NCBI GenBank assembly: GCA_022709385.1
Contig: JAKLIX010000022.1
Span: forward strand, 1-64,000
Source: Bacteroidota bacterium
Lineage (GTDB): Bacteria > Bacteroidota > Bacteroidia > Bacteroidales > CAIXZF01
Length of the DNA: 64,000 bases
Reading direction: 5' to 3'
Shown here: positions 6,728 through 17,382 of the stretch, piece after piece
Position numbering within the stretch: position 1 is the stretch's first letter
Layout: each line of letters begins with the position of its first letter
Made by a program: the position numbers and the translations under genes
Notes under the pieces: model-generated
What the model was told of the DNA's origin: nothing
What the model saw: the letters and a program-made list of their open reading frames with translations, nothing else
Databases searched by the model: none

Positions 6728-7516
6728 TTGAGTAATTATAAAGCGAATCTGCCATTGGCGGCCTTTGCGGGACTACTGCTGGTACTGCTGACTTCCTGTA
6801 TTCCGCAAAAGCGGATCATGTACCTGCAGGACCGCGACGGGGGCGACACTGCGAGGGTTTTTGACCAGGCGGCCAGCCGGGATTACCGTCTTCAGCCCGG
6901 GGACAATCTTTACATCCGGGTGATCGGCCTGGACGAGAGCGCCAACGGCATGTTCAACCTGGCCCCGGGCAGCAGCGCCGTGAATTACGGCAATAGTGAA
7001 GCGGGGCTGTACCTGAGCAGTTACACGGTAGATCCGGCCGGCAACATCCGGATGCCGGTGCTGGGCAGCATCAATGTAAAGGATAAGAGTACGGAAGAGG
7101 CTGAAAGCGCCGTTCAGCAGGCGTTAGACATGTACCTGAAGAGCAGTACCGTGGTGATCAAACTGGTGAGTTTTTATTATACCGTGCTGGGGGAAGTACG
7201 CCGTCCGGGGCGTTATCCTGTGTACCAGCCGCGGCTCAGCCTCTTTGAGGCGATCGGGGAGGCCGGCGACCTGACTACTTTCGGGAACAGGAACAAGGTG
7301 AGGATCATCCGAGGAAACAGCGGCAGAACGGAAGTGCTGAACGTTGATCTGACCAGAAAGGACATCCTCAGCTCGCCTGACTTCTACCTCAAACCCGACG
7401 ATATCATTTACGTGGAACCATTGCGGGCAAAGGGGCTGGTGTTTGAAGCCTTCCCTTACACCCTGATCTTCTCCACCATCACCACAACCCTGCTCATCCT
7501 CAACTTCCTCAAATAA
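6728..7516 (+). CDS. Wza-like polysaccharide export lipoprotein (SLBB)
   Basis: This 262-aa outer-membrane polysaccharide export protein (Wza/OPX family) has a lipoprotein signal ending LLVLLTSC, so Cys24 is lipidated. A Poly_export domain follows (about 50-140, with YRLQPGDNLYIRVIG). An SLBB domain spans about 148-225 (VLGEVRRPGRYPVY, then FGNRNKVRIIRG). A hydrophobic C-terminal helix (about 238-262) would cross the outer membrane, as in Wza. The start is TTG at 6728, because a stop codon lies 15 bp upstream in frame and no ATG gives a signal peptide. The tyrosine kinase partner begins 6 bp downstream. Confidence 0.9.
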   Translation: MSNYKANLPLAAFAGLLLVLLTSCIPQKRIMYLQDRDGGDTARVFDQAASRDYRLQPGDNLYIRVIGLDESANGMFNLAPGSSAVNYGNSEAGLYLSSYTVDPAGNIRMPVLGSINVKDKSTEEAESAVQQALDMYLKSSTVVIKLVSFYYTVLGEVRRPGRYPVYQPRLSLFEAIGEAGDLTTFGNRNKVRIIRGNSGRTEVLNVDLTRKDILSSPDFYLKPDDIIYVEPLRAKGLVFEAFPYTLIFSTITTTLLILNFLK

Positions 7517-7522
7517 AAAGCA

Positions 7523-9979
7523 GTGGATCAGATACCCAAATATCATCAGGAACCCAATGTGGACTTCAAGCTGATGCTCCATAAAATGATCGCCCACTGG
7601 CCATGGTTCCTGCTTTCGCTCCTCATTTTCATATCCGCCGCTTTTCTGTTCAACCGCTATGCCAGGCCGGAATACAGGACAGGCTGCACCATCCTGGTGA
7701 AGGATGACAAGGCTCAGGCCGGCAGTATTCTCAGCGACATCGACCTGTTTGCACCCAAGAAAAACATACAGAACGAGATCGGAATCCTCCGCTCCTATTC
7801 CCTTGCGCGGAAAGCGGTGCAGGATCTCGACCAATACGTATCTTACTTTGTGGGAGGAAGAATCCGTTACAGGGAGCTGTACAAGTTGTCGCCGTTTACC
7901 GTGGTTTACGACAGCTCCAGTCTGCAGGCTGTCGATATGCCGGTGTATATCAGAATCGTCGACAACAGCAAATATGAACTGGAAATCAGGGAAGCGGACG
8001 AGGTAAGCGCGGGCATACCGGAAAACGACAGCGGAAATCCGAAACTGATCAGCATCCCGGCCAGGGTCAGAAAAACACTTGCCTTCGGTGAGACATTCAG
8101 GACGGATTATTTTTCGTTCCGAATCCTGCTGAATGAAAATTATGATGCCGCTGAGCACAAAGGCGGCAGTTTCCGTTTCCATTTCAACACCCTGGACCGG
8201 CTCAGCCGCGAAGTGATGCAGATCTCGGCCGAACCGATCAACAGGGAGGCCTCTATCCTGCAAGTCACCTATGTCAACCAGAACGCCGGCAAAGCGGTGG
8301 ATTACCTGAACAAACTTGCCGAAACCTATATCCGGCGCGACCTGGAAGAGAAAAACCAGAAAGCGGTGAATACCATCAACTTCATCGACGGTCAACTGCT
8401 GGAAATCACTGATTCACTGGGGCTGGCGGAGCGCGAACTCCAGGATTTCAGGGCCGAAAACAAAATCATGGATATCAGCACGGAAGCCAATGCGGTATTC
8501 CAGCGGATCAACGAACTGGAGAAGGAGAAGGCGGTTGAAAAACTAAAATCCAAGTATTACCACTATCTGATGGATTACATCAGGAAAAGCGCCGACCTGA
8601 AAAACGAGATCGTGGCTCCATCGGCCATGGGTATCGACGACCCGGTGCTCAGCAGCCTGATCGGCACTTTAAACCAGCTCATCCTGGAAAAGACCCAGCT
8701 CGGAATCAGCGCCACATCGAAAAATCCTTCACTCGACGCCCTGGAAAGGAAAATCGCTCAAACGGCCCGTGCACTGGAAGATAATATCGAAAATATCGTC
8801 AACCTCTCCAATATCAGCATTCGTGACCTGGACCGCAGGATTGGAGAGATCGAGGCCCAGGTGAACAAACTTCCGGGCACCGAAAGAAAACTGGTCAACA
8901 TCCAGCGGAACTTCACCATCAATGACAGAATCTATACCTTTCTCCTCGAGAAAAGGGCGGAAGCAGCCATCGCCAAAGCTTCCAATATCTCCGACAACAG
9001 AATCATCGACTATGCGATGAGCACCGAGCTGGTGTACCCGCGGAAAAGCCTGAACTATATCCTGGCCCTGCTGCTTGCACTGATCATCCCGGTACTGGTA
9101 ATCTACCTTCGCGATTACATGAACGACAAGATTGTGGAGAAAAAAGACGTGGAAAACCACACCAGCCTTCCCATCCTCGGGCATGTAATCCACAACAACA
9201 GGGACACCCAGATCGTGGTGGCCAAATATCCCAGGTCGTCCATCGCCGAATCCTTCCGTTCGGTCAGAACCAACCTGCAATATCTTGGCAAGGGCAGCGA
9301 AAAACTTAAGATACTGGTAACCAGTACTATGGTATCAGAAGGAAAAACTTTTGTTTCCATCAACCTTTCATCCGTTTACGCCCTGAACGGAAAGAAAACC
9401 GTTCTGCTGGGCTTTGACTTGCGCAAACCTAAGATATACAAGGACTTTGGCCTTTCCAACGCGAAGGGGATCAGTAATTTCCTGATCGGGCAGGCCGGGC
9501 TGGAAGACATCATCCAGGCTTCGCCGGTGGAGAACCTCGACATGATCATGGCCGGGCCCATCCCCCCCAATCCTTCGGAGCTGATCTCGTCTGAAAAGTG
9601 TACAGAATTTTTCAGCCTCTTATCGGAGCGTTATGACTTCATCATCATCGACACGCCGCCGGTAGGGCTTGTAACGGACGCTTTCCTGCTGATGGAACAT
9701 TCCGACATCAATGTCTTTGTGACGCGGCAGCATCACACCAACAAAAAAGTGTTCGGATCCATTATCCGCGACATGGAGCTGAGGAAGCTGCCCAGGCTGA
9801 CCATCCTGATCAACGATGTGAAACTCGGAAGCAAGGGTTACGGTTTCAGTCACGGCTCGGGCTACGGTTACGGCTACGGATATGGGTACGGCTATGGGTA
9901 CGGTTATGGGTATTATGCTGAGGACAAGGAAGCGGATGCCGCAGGGAGCGGCTGGAGGCGCTGGTTTTCGCGCGGATAA
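7523..9979 (+). CDS. Wzc-like exopolysaccharide co-polymerase and tyrosine autokinase
   Basis: This 818-aa inner-membrane protein controls exopolysaccharide polymerisation and export. It has a Wzz domain with TM1 near residues 30-48, a long periplasmic coiled coil (about 260-470), TM2 near 510-530, and a cytosolic BY-kinase domain (about 575-790). The Walker A motif is SEGKT at 605-609, where relatives usually have GEGKT/S. Walker A' is LLGFDLRKP and Walker B is FIIIDTPP. The C-terminal tail holds nine Gly-Tyr dipeptides, the cluster that is autophosphorylated. The start is GTG, 6 bp after the wza-like stop. cysD follows 21 bp later, so the operon may include sulfate activation. Confidence 0.92.
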   Translation: MDQIPKYHQEPNVDFKLMLHKMIAHWPWFLLSLLIFISAAFLFNRYARPEYRTGCTILVKDDKAQAGSILSDIDLFAPKKNIQNEIGILRSYSLARKAVQDLDQYVSYFVGGRIRYRELYKLSPFTVVYDSSSLQAVDMPVYIRIVDNSKYELEIREADEVSAGIPENDSGNPKLISIPARVRKTLAFGETFRTDYFSFRILLNENYDAAEHKGGSFRFHFNTLDRLSREVMQISAEPINREASILQVTYVNQNAGKAVDYLNKLAETYIRRDLEEKNQKAVNTINFIDGQLLEITDSLGLAERELQDFRAENKIMDISTEANAVFQRINELEKEKAVEKLKSKYYHYLMDYIRKSADLKNEIVAPSAMGIDDPVLSSLIGTLNQLILEKTQLGISATSKNPSLDALERKIAQTARALEDNIENIVNLSNISIRDLDRRIGEIEAQVNKLPGTERKLVNIQRNFTINDRIYTFLLEKRAEAAIAKASNISDNRIIDYAMSTELVYPRKSLNYILALLLALIIPVLVIYLRDYMNDKIVEKKDVENHTSLPILGHVIHNNRDTQIVVAKYPRSSIAESFRSVRTNLQYLGKGSEKLKILVTSTMVSEGKTFVSINLSSVYALNGKKTVLLGFDLRKPKIYKDFGLSNAKGISNFLIGQAGLEDIIQASPVENLDMIMAGPIPPNPSELISSEKCTEFFSLLSERYDFIIIDTPPVGLVTDAFLLMEHSDINVFVTRQHHTNKKVFGSIIRDMELRKLPRLTILINDVKLGSKGYGFSHGSGYGYGYGYGYGYGYGYGYYAEDKEADAAGSGWRRWFSRG
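9860..9916 (+). repeat. GGN-TAY hexamer repeat coding for Gly-Tyr tail
   Basis: Nine consecutive Gly-Tyr codon pairs (GGN TAY) encode the phosphotyrosine tail of the kinase at 7523-9979. Third-base variation is frequent, so copy number is probably maintained by selection on the protein. Slippage remains possible. Confidence 0.7.
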
Positions 9980-10000
9980 GCGGCAAGGAAGGCGGGAATT

Positions 10001-10906
<906 letters not shown>

Positions 10907-10917
10907 GCAGGAGATGT

Positions 10918-12204
10918 ATGACAGGACAGGAATTCTCAAGTGCGGCCTATCTCGACATGGAGTTATTGCGTTTTACCACGGCAGGCAGCGTGGACGACGG
11001 CAAGAGCACCCTGATCGGACGCCTGCTGTACGACAGCAAGTCCATCTTCGAGGACCAGCTCGAAGCCGTGAAGAAAGCGAGCATCCTGAAAGGAAGCGAA
11101 TATATCAACCTGGCCCTGCTTACCGACGGGCTCAGGGCGGAAAGAGAACAGGGGATTACCATCGATGTGGCCTACCGCTACTTCGCCACTCCGAAACGGA
11201 AGTTCATCATTGCGGACACGCCAGGCCATACACAATACACCAGGAACATGGTGACCGGCGCTTCCACCGCCAATGCCACCATCGTGCTGATCGACGTACG
11301 CAACGGCGTGACAGAACAAACCTGCCGCCATACTTATATCGCCCACCTGCTTGGCATTCCCCACCTGATTGTCTGCATCAACAAGATGGATCTTGCCGGG
11401 TACAGCCGGGAGCCCTATGAAAGCATCCGGTCTGCCATGACGGAATTTACGGCCCAACTTGGCTTCCGTGACCTGCAATACGTTCCGATCAGCGCCCTGG
11501 CAGGCGACAATGTGGTGGAAGCCTCTGAAAACATGCCATGGTATGAGGGAGGGACACTGATGCAAATCCTGGAAAACGTTGATATCGCTTCAGACCATAA
11601 CTTCACCGACGCCCGTTTCCCCGTTCAGTGCGTAATCCGGCCCATGAGCGATGAATACCACGACTACCGGGCATATGCCGGCCGGGTGGCGGGAGGGGTG
11701 TTTGCCAAAGGCGATGAAGTGATCGTATTGCCCTCCGGCCTGCGGAGCCGGGTCAAATCCGTCGACTTCTTCACGGCATCACTCGAAAAGGCATTCCCTC
11801 CCATGTCGGTCACCCTCAGTCTGGAAGACGACATCGACATCAGCCGGGGCGATATGATCGTGAAGCCGGACCAGATGCCGCTTGCCGGTCAGGACCACGA
11901 GGTCATGCTGTGCTGGTTCAACCCGAAGCCCTTACGAACAGGGGCCAGGTATATCCTCAGGCATGCCACATCGGAGGTCAGGGCGCTGATAAAACAAATC
12001 CATTACAAGGTCAATGTCAATACCCTGGAACATGTCGGAGGCTGCACGGAACTGAATATGAACGACATTGCCTGCGTCGGTCTGAAGACGACCAGGGCCC
12101 TTTATTATGACCCATACCGCCGCAACAGGATCAGCGGCAGCCTGATTCTAATCGATGAAGCCACCCATGAAACCGTAGCGGCCGGAATGATCCTTTGTAC
12201 TTAA
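10918..12204 (+). CDS. cysN: Sulfate adenylyltransferase subunit 1 (GTPase)
   Basis: This is the GTP-hydrolysing subunit that drives APS synthesis with CysD. G1 GSVDDGKS is at residues 23-30, G3 DTPGH near 99-103, and G4 NKMD near 160. EF-Tu-like beta-barrel domains follow. At 428 aa it is a stand-alone CysN: the APS kinase domain fused in NodQ-type proteins is absent. It is translationally close to cysD and followed 19 bp later by kbl. Confidence 0.95.
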   Translation: MTGQEFSSAAYLDMELLRFTTAGSVDDGKSTLIGRLLYDSKSIFEDQLEAVKKASILKGSEYINLALLTDGLRAEREQGITIDVAYRYFATPKRKFIIADTPGHTQYTRNMVTGASTANATIVLIDVRNGVTEQTCRHTYIAHLLGIPHLIVCINKMDLAGYSREPYESIRSAMTEFTAQLGFRDLQYVPISALAGDNVVEASENMPWYEGGTLMQILENVDIASDHNFTDARFPVQCVIRPMSDEYHDYRAYAGRVAGGVFAKGDEVIVLPSGLRSRVKSVDFFTASLEKAFPPMSVTLSLEDDIDISRGDMIVKPDQMPLAGQDHEVMLCWFNPKPLRTGARYILRHATSEVRALIKQIHYKVNVNTLEHVGGCTELNMNDIACVGLKTTRALYYDPYRRNRISGSLILIDEATHETVAAGMILCT

Positions 12205-12223
12205 ACCATAACGCTTACATACC

Positions 12224-13423
12224 ATGTACGGGAAATTCAAAGACTACCTGCAGCAGGAGATCGACAAGATCCATGATGACGGACTCTACAAGGAGGAACG
12301 CATCCTTACCACCCCCCAGGGCGTTCATATCAAGACAAGCCTGGGACTCGACGTACTGAACTTCTGTGCCAACAACTACCTGGGACTCTGCAACGACCCC
12401 CGGACCATGGCAGGCTCCAACATGGCCTTCTTCCGCTGGGGGTATGGCATGGCATCGGTCCGCTTCATCTGCGGAACACAAATGGTGCACAAGGAACTCG
12501 AAAAAAAGATCAGCGAATTCCTGGGCATGGAAGACACCATCCTGTTCTCTTCGGCTTTCGATGCCAATGGCGGGGTGTTTGAACCGCTTTTCGACGAGTA
12601 TTCCGCCATCATCTCCGACGAACTCAACCATGCTTCCATCATCGACGGGGTGCGGGTGTGCAAGGCCCAGCGTTACCGTTACAGGAACAACGACATGGAG
12701 GACCTGGAGGATAAGCTGAAGCAGTCGAAAAATGCGCTGTTCAGGATCATCGTCACCGACGGGGTATTTTCCATGGACGGCATTATCGCACAGGTCGACA
12801 AGATCTGCGATCTGGCCGACAAATACGATGCCCTGGTGATGGTGGACGATTCTCATGCCACGGGTTTTGTTGGGCCTACGGGCAGAGGCACGCATGAATT
12901 CTGCAATGCCATGGGAAGGGTGGATATCATTACCACCACCTTTGGTAAAGCCCTGGGAGGGGCCTCAGGCGGTTGTATCTCGGGACATAAGGAGATCATC
13001 GAGTTTCTCAGGCAGCGCTCCAGACCGTATTTGTTCTCCAACTCCCTGGCACCTCCCATCGCCGGAGCTACCCTGGAAGTGCTGAACCTGCTGTCGGACA
13101 GTCAGGACCTGATCAACAAACTGAACGAGAACACCCGGCTGTTCCGCCAGGGAATTGAGAAAGCCGGATTCAGGATCGTACCGGGAACGCATCCCATCAC
13201 CCCGGTGCTCTTTGGTCATCTGCCCAATGATGCAGCCATCGCCCAGCAGTTTGCAGCGGAATTGCTCAATGAAGGCATTTATGTCATTGGCTTCTCCTAC
13301 CCGGTGGTTCCGCGCGGGAAAGCGCGCATCAGGGTGCAGATCAGCGCTGCGCACAGCAAGGACAATATCGCTTTCGCGATCGAGAAATTCGTGAAGGTGG
13401 GGGCGAAGCTGGGAGCAGTGTAG
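12224..13423 (+). CDS. kbl: Glycine C-acetyltransferase (2-amino-3-ketobutyrate CoA ligase)
   Basis: This is a PLP-dependent alpha-oxoamine synthase that interconverts 2-amino-3-oxobutyrate plus CoA and glycine plus acetyl-CoA in threonine breakdown. At 399 aa it matches E. coli Kbl (398 aa). Lys242 in [12 protein letters not shown] is the Schiff-base lysine. Asp208 and His211 (VDDSHATG) and His136 are the expected PLP contacts. The closest alternative is serine palmitoyltransferase, but the N-terminus and length fit Kbl. Threonine dehydrogenase, its usual partner, is not in the window. It probably ends the cysDN transcript. Confidence 0.9.
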   Translation: MYGKFKDYLQQEIDKIHDDGLYKEERILTTPQGVHIKTSLGLDVLNFCANNYLGLCNDPRTMAGSNMAFFRWGYGMASVRFICGTQMVHKELEKKISEFLGMEDTILFSSAFDANGGVFEPLFDEYSAIISDELNHASIIDGVRVCKAQRYRYRNNDMEDLEDKLKQSKNALFRIIVTDGVFSMDGIIAQVDKICDLADKYDALVMVDDSHATGFVGPTGRGTHEFCNAMGRVDIITTTFGKALGGASGGCISGHKEIIEFLRQRSRPYLFSNSLAPPIAGATLEVLNLLSDSQDLINKLNENTRLFRQGIEKAGFRIVPGTHPITPVLFGHLPNDAAIAQQFAAELLNEGIYVIGFSYPVVPRGKARIRVQISAAHSKDNIAFAIEKFVKVGAKLGAV

Positions 13424-13429
13424 GAAAAC

Positions 13430-13501
13430 GTGTGCACGTGTGTACGTTTGCACGTGTGCACGTGTGTACGTTTGCACGTGTGTGCGTGTTTACGTTTGCA
13501 C
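13430..13501. repeat. Three 24-bp tandem repeats
   Basis: Units 13430-13453 and 13454-13477 are identical; 13478-13501 differs at three positions. Each unit alternates GTGTGCACGTG-type and TACGTTTGCAC sequence, rich in ACGT and GCAC. The array lies directly after the kbl stop. Only three units and no spacers exclude a CRISPR array. Confidence 0.85.
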
Positions 13502-13584
13502 GTGGGTGTTTTGTGCTGTGTGGCGGATGGAAGGAGGTGATGTGATTTTTTTTCTGAATCCTTTTCCGGAATAATAATTAACAT

Positions 13585-13592
13585 TATGTTTG
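13585..13592 (+). promoter_or_regulatory. Candidate -7 box for TetR gene
   Basis: TATGTTTG matches TAnnTTTG and sits 28 bp before the ATG at 13621, giving a very short leader. The -33 region is only T-rich, without a clear TTTG. Confidence 0.45.
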
Positions 13593-13620
13593 CAGTGTTA
13601 AATATTTATACTGCTGTTAG

Positions 13621-14217
13621 ATGGAAAAGAAAGATTTACAACAGGCACGAATGAGATCATATTTCATTGATGCCACTCGGGAAATCCTGAAGGGAGAAGG
13701 GCTTAAAGCTCTGAGTGTAAGAACAATAGCTGAAAGGGCCGGATATTCTTACGCTACCATGTACCATTATTTCAAAGACATCAGGGAACTGATATTTTTA
13801 TGTGTGCAGGACTTTCAGGCGGAATGTGCCACTTACGTGCAGGAAGAGACCAGGGACATTGTCAGGGCTTCTGATCTGCTGAAGGGCTGCAGCATTGCCT
13901 TCATGAAGTACTTTATTCAATACCCCGGGATATTCGAGTTGTTTTACCTTGAGAAGATGAATGCCATCGGGGGTCAGAAAGACATTGCCGTTTCCATTTA
14001 CAGTTTTCACGACCGCCTTTGTGAGGAAGGATGGAAAAGATGGGCGGACGAAAACGGTGCAGGACCAGAGGTGGTGGAAAGGATGAAGGCCAGACTGAGG
14101 TATGCTGTTACCGGTATGTTGTTGTTTTACCTGAATCGCCGTCAGCCGGAAAGCTGGGAGGAGATGCATTCGCAGATGCATGCGGTGGCAGAAGACTGCC
14201 TGTCTTCGCTTTTATAA
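13621..14217 (+). CDS. TetR/AcrR family transcriptional regulator
   Basis: This 198-aa repressor-type protein has an N-terminal TetR helix-turn-helix (about residues 15-60). ALSVRTIAERAGYSYATMYHYFKD is the recognition region. The ligand-binding C-terminal half is all-helical and not assignable. It stands alone, with its own promoter box and no obvious target next to it. The downstream helicase gene is convergent. Confidence 0.85.
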   Translation: MEKKDLQQARMRSYFIDATREILKGEGLKALSVRTIAERAGYSYATMYHYFKDIRELIFLCVQDFQAECATYVQEETRDIVRASDLLKGCSIAFMKYFIQYPGIFELFYLEKMNAIGGQKDIAVSIYSFHDRLCEEGWKRWADENGAGPEVVERMKARLRYAVTGMLLFYLNRRQPESWEEMHSQMHAVAEDCLSSLL

Positions 14218-14315
14218 AAAAAAAGCCGGAAAACCGAAGAATTGTCAGTGTAACTGTTTATCAGCGAAGCATATAACTGTCAGAATGACAGCGAGCGCAT
14301 TAGCTTGGCTGTGGT

Positions 14316-15512
14316 TTAGCGGCGGGGTTTTCTGAAATGCTGGCCGCCGTGTTTTTTAAAGGGTTCCCAGGCAGGAGCTTCTCCGAAGCGTAAAGGCAGG
14401 GCGGCTTTGTACACAGCTTTTCCGAGGAGCTTTTCAATTTTTGCGAAGTATTGTTGTTCCTGTTCGCCTATAAGGGTCATGGCCACACCTTCCGACTGGG
14501 CTCTTGCGGTACGTCCGATGCGGTGGATATAATCTTCCCCTTCATGCGGCACATCCATATTCACCACCATATCAATATCTTCTATATCGATTCCGCGCGA
14601 AAGCACATTGGTGGCCACCAGCACCTTGAGTGCCCTGTTTTTAAATGCCAGCAACACTTTCTCTCTTTCCTGCTGGTCGAGGTCTGAGTGAATTTCGCCG
14701 GCCTGCAAACCGAGTCGTTTCAGTTCGCGGGTCAGGTTTTTGGCTTTTTCTTTGGTGGAGCAGAACGCCAGGATGCTTTTACCTTTCTGTTCGCCCAAGA
14801 GATGAACCAGCAGGGGTATTTTCTGTCTTTCATAGACTACATATGCGATCTGGAGTACCCGCTCGGCGGCTTTGGCAATGGCAATGCTGACCTCCACCGG
14901 GTTTTTCAGTATCTTATCTGCCAGATCCCTGATCTCGCGGGGCATGGTTGCAGAGAACATCATGGTTTGCCTGTCTTCCGGCAGGTAGGAGATGATCTTC
15001 ATGATATCGCCGTAAAAGCCCATGTCGAGCATACGGTCAGCTTCATCGAGGATCAGGTATCTGAGGTTTCCGGCTTTGACATAATCCATCATCAGGTGAG
15101 CGATCATGCGGCCGGGAGTACAGATGACCACATCGGTACCACGGGTAAGGGATTCCATTTCACGGCCGAAGGCAGCCCCGGCGGTTCCCCCGTAAACAGC
15201 GATGGAGCTCAGGTGGGTAAAATAGGAAAGGGCGTCCATATGCTGGTCGATCTGCTGGGCGAGTTCGCGGGTGGGCACGATGATCAGGCAGTGAATATTG
15301 CCGGCCACATGGGGTTCAGTCAGCATGCGGTGCAGCACCGGTAACAGAAAGGCAGCCGTTTTGCCTGTGCCGGTTTGTGCCGAAGCAATCACATCCCGTC
15401 CACCCAGGATGGCCGGTATGGCCTGTTCCTGGACAGGGGTCGGGATTTCATAGCCCATGGCGGCAATACCTTCCATCAGGGCCGGGGCAAATCCGAATTC
15501 GTCAAAAGTCAA
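14316..15512 (-). CDS. DEAD-box ATP-dependent RNA helicase (RhlE-like)
   Basis: This 398-aa RNA helicase carries a Q motif FDEFGFAPALMEGI at the start and motif I AQTGTGKT at 45-52. The DEAD box (LILDEADRMLDMGF, about 155) and SAT (MMFSAT) follow. The helicase-C motif VI HRIGRTAR is also present. The basic tail is short (KKHGGQHFRKPRR), closer to compact RhlE proteins than to long DeaD/CsdA. Likely roles are RNA unwinding, ribosome assembly or cold adaptation. It is divergent from the sigma-factor gene at 15626. Confidence 0.92.
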   Translation of the reverse strand: MTFDEFGFAPALMEGIAAMGYEIPTPVQEQAIPAILGGRDVIASAQTGTGKTAAFLLPVLHRMLTEPHVAGNIHCLIIVPTRELAQQIDQHMDALSYFTHLSSIAVYGGTAGAAFGREMESLTRGTDVVICTPGRMIAHLMMDYVKAGNLRYLILDEADRMLDMGFYGDIMKIISYLPEDRQTMMFSATMPREIRDLADKILKNPVEVSIAIAKAAERVLQIAYVVYERQKIPLLVHLLGEQKGKSILAFCSTKEKAKNLTRELKRLGLQAGEIHSDLDQQEREKVLLAFKNRALKVLVATNVLSRGIDIEDIDMVVNMDVPHEGEDYIHRIGRTARAQSEGVAMTLIGEQEQQYFAKIEKLLGKAVYKAALPLRFGEAPAWEPFKKHGGQHFRKPRR

Positions 15513-15625
15513 GGAGAATGGTGTTAAGGAATTGGGTCAAAGGTCAGAAAAAGTTTTGGATAAGCAGCCTGTGTTTTGGAAAAACTGCAACACTCCGGAC
15601 GAATGCCTTATCTTCGTACACAAGA

Positions 15626-16237
15626 ATGAATCCTCCGGCCGGTCATAGCAATGCGAATACGGATCATCCGCTTCAACACAGGACAGATGAAGCGATTTAC
15701 CAGGCTTATGTTGAAAGCGGAGATCCCGCACTGGCGGAGGAACTGTATAAGCGATACCTCCACCTCGTTCTGGGTGTTTGCTATAAATACTTAAAAGACA
15801 GAGAAGAAGCCCGTGACGCCTGTATGCAGGTGTTTCAGCAGCTGCTGATCAAACCGCAGCGAACGGCGATCAGGAGCTTCAGGGACTGGCTGTTCATCAT
15901 CACCCGGAATCACTGCCTGATGGTCCTGCGGAAAGCAAACACGAGGGAAAAGTATCTCGGGGCGAGGTTTCATGAGTTGCAGGCTGAAATTATGGAATCG
16001 GCAGCCCGGATACATCTTTATGATGCAGATGAGCAGGAAAGAAGACTTTCATTGTTGAGGTCAGCCCTGGCGCGCCTGCCTGATGAACAAAGGAAGTGCA
16101 TAGAATTGTTCTATTACGAAGACCTTTCATACCGGCAGATCAGCGAACAGACGGGTTACGGGCTCAAACAGGTGAAGAGCTGCCTGCAGAACGGCAAAAG
16201 GAATTTAAAAATCCTCATGGACCATGGAAAAGCATAA
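15626..16237 (+). CDS. ECF-type RNA polymerase sigma factor
   Basis: This 203-aa sigma-70 family protein has region 2 at about residues 36-105 (LYKRYLHLVLGVCYKYLKDREEA and the DWLFIITRNHCL helix). Region 4 is at about 140-200 (LPDEQRKCIELFYYEDLSYRQISEQTG). The ATG at 15626 was chosen because upstream in-frame sequence is antisense to the helicase N-terminus. The last 14 bases overlap the start of the anti-sigma-like gene at 16224, so the two are translationally coupled. Confidence 0.88.
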   Translation: MNPPAGHSNANTDHPLQHRTDEAIYQAYVESGDPALAEELYKRYLHLVLGVCYKYLKDREEARDACMQVFQQLLIKPQRTAIRSFRDWLFIITRNHCLMVLRKANTREKYLGARFHELQAEIMESAARIHLYDADEQERRLSLLRSALARLPDEQRKCIELFYYEDLSYRQISEQTGYGLKQVKSCLQNGKRNLKILMDHGKA

Positions 16238-17369
16238 AAGCGGAGTGGAAATATTTTCCCCTTCGGGTTGTCTGACCCGGGAGGGGATGCAGGCTGTGGT
16301 TTCGGGGAATCTGGACGACAGTTTGCGGGAACTTGCTGAAAAACATCTTTCGGGATGCGAATTATGCCGTTTGGCCGTGGAGGGATATCAGGCTTTTGTT
16401 GAAGATCACGGAACACTTGCATGGGAGCAGGATCTGGTCCGCACCAACAGTCAGGTCAGTGCACTGGTCACGGCTGAAAGCCCGCTACCGGAAGAGGCTG
16501 GACGCAAACGCAGGCACAATATCATCTGGACCGGCGTGGCCGTAGCCGCCACCATTACCCTCTTCCTCGGCCTGGCCTATGTCATCCGTTTGTGGCTGCC
16601 GCTGCAGCCGGAACAGCTTGCGCAGCAGACTCCGCCGGCAGCGGAGACTGAAAATGTGCTTCCCGAAACAGAAATGCATGAGGACATGCCCCCGGCAAAA
16701 CCTGCGGAGCCCGCGCCCTCCGGTACCCGTCAGACACCTCCGGCAAGTACCGGCAGCAGGGAGCCCAGGCTTGCTGCGAATGCAGTTGTTGCGGAAACAA
16801 CGACTGCTGAGACGGACGCTACCACATCCGATCCACTGCTTCTGGATCCAGTAGCGACAAATCTGGCAACGACGGCCGGCACATCATACAGCGCTGCGCA
16901 GATCAACAGTTCAGGCACAGCCGTAAACCCGTTATCCGCGGATCAGGCAGTGACCAGTTCAGAAATCAAAGAAGTGCGGCAGGAGCACATCAAGGCTGTA
17001 TCCACCATAGAAAAGAAGGCTTCGAAAGCCGGACAGCCCGGCACGGATGATGCTCCGGCAGTTTTTTATCTTGTGGAAGAGATGCCATCATTCCCGGGCG
17101 GTCAGGATTCGCTTCAGGCTTATCTGAACCGCCATATTCAGTACCCGCTCCAGGCCAGGGAGGCCAATATCAGCGGGACCGTCCAGTTGAGTTTTGTGGT
17201 TGACCGCAAGGGAAGGATCAGGGACATCACTGTTTTAAAGGGAATCGGGATGGGTTGCGATGAAGAAGCCGTCAGGGTAGTAAAAAACATGCCCCGCTGG
17301 CATGCAGGAAAACAGGCAGGGAAAACGGTCGATGTCCGTTTCACCCTGCCTGTCCGGTTTGAGTTATAA
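16224..17369 (+). CDS. Anti-sigma factor with zinc finger, TM helix and TonB C-terminal domain
   Basis: The 381-aa protein begins with a zinc-finger anti-sigma domain (His41, Cys45 and Cys48 in KHLSGCELC). One TM helix (about 95-117) is followed by a Pro/Ala/Thr-rich periplasmic linker (about 120-275) and a TonB C-terminal domain (about 285-381, with FPGGQDSLQAYLNRHIQYP and GCDEEAVRVVKNMPRW). By family, the cytosolic part should hold the overlapping ECF sigma factor. The TonB-C domain normally touches outer-membrane or periplasmic partners, suggesting direct envelope sensing. The neighbouring convergent gene ends in a similar TonB-C domain. Confidence 0.8.
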   Translation: MEKHKSGVEIFSPSGCLTREGMQAVVSGNLDDSLRELAEKHLSGCELCRLAVEGYQAFVEDHGTLAWEQDLVRTNSQVSALVTAESPLPEEAGRKRRHNIIWTGVAVAATITLFLGLAYVIRLWLPLQPEQLAQQTPPAAETENVLPETEMHEDMPPAKPAEPAPSGTRQTPPASTGSREPRLAANAVVAETTTAETDATTSDPLLLDPVATNLATTAGTSYSAAQINSSGTAVNPLSADQAVTSSEIKEVRQEHIKAVSTIEKKASKAGQPGTDDAPAVFYLVEEMPSFPGGQDSLQAYLNRHIQYPLQAREANISGTVQLSFVVDRKGRIRDITVLKGIGMGCDEEAVRVVKNMPRWHAGKQAGKTVDVRFTLPVRFEL

Positions 17370-17382
17370 AGCTGCCCCTTGC

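Noticed and set aside
7124-8395. Long antisense frame opposite wza/wzc
   Set aside because: It has no recognisable domain, and its coding strand partner is a well-identified family.
13430-13501. Possible CRISPR array
   Set aside because: Units are directly adjacent without spacers and only three in number.
15377-15625. Upstream extension of the sigma factor
   Set aside because: The extension is antisense to the helicase N-terminus and has no sigma similarity.
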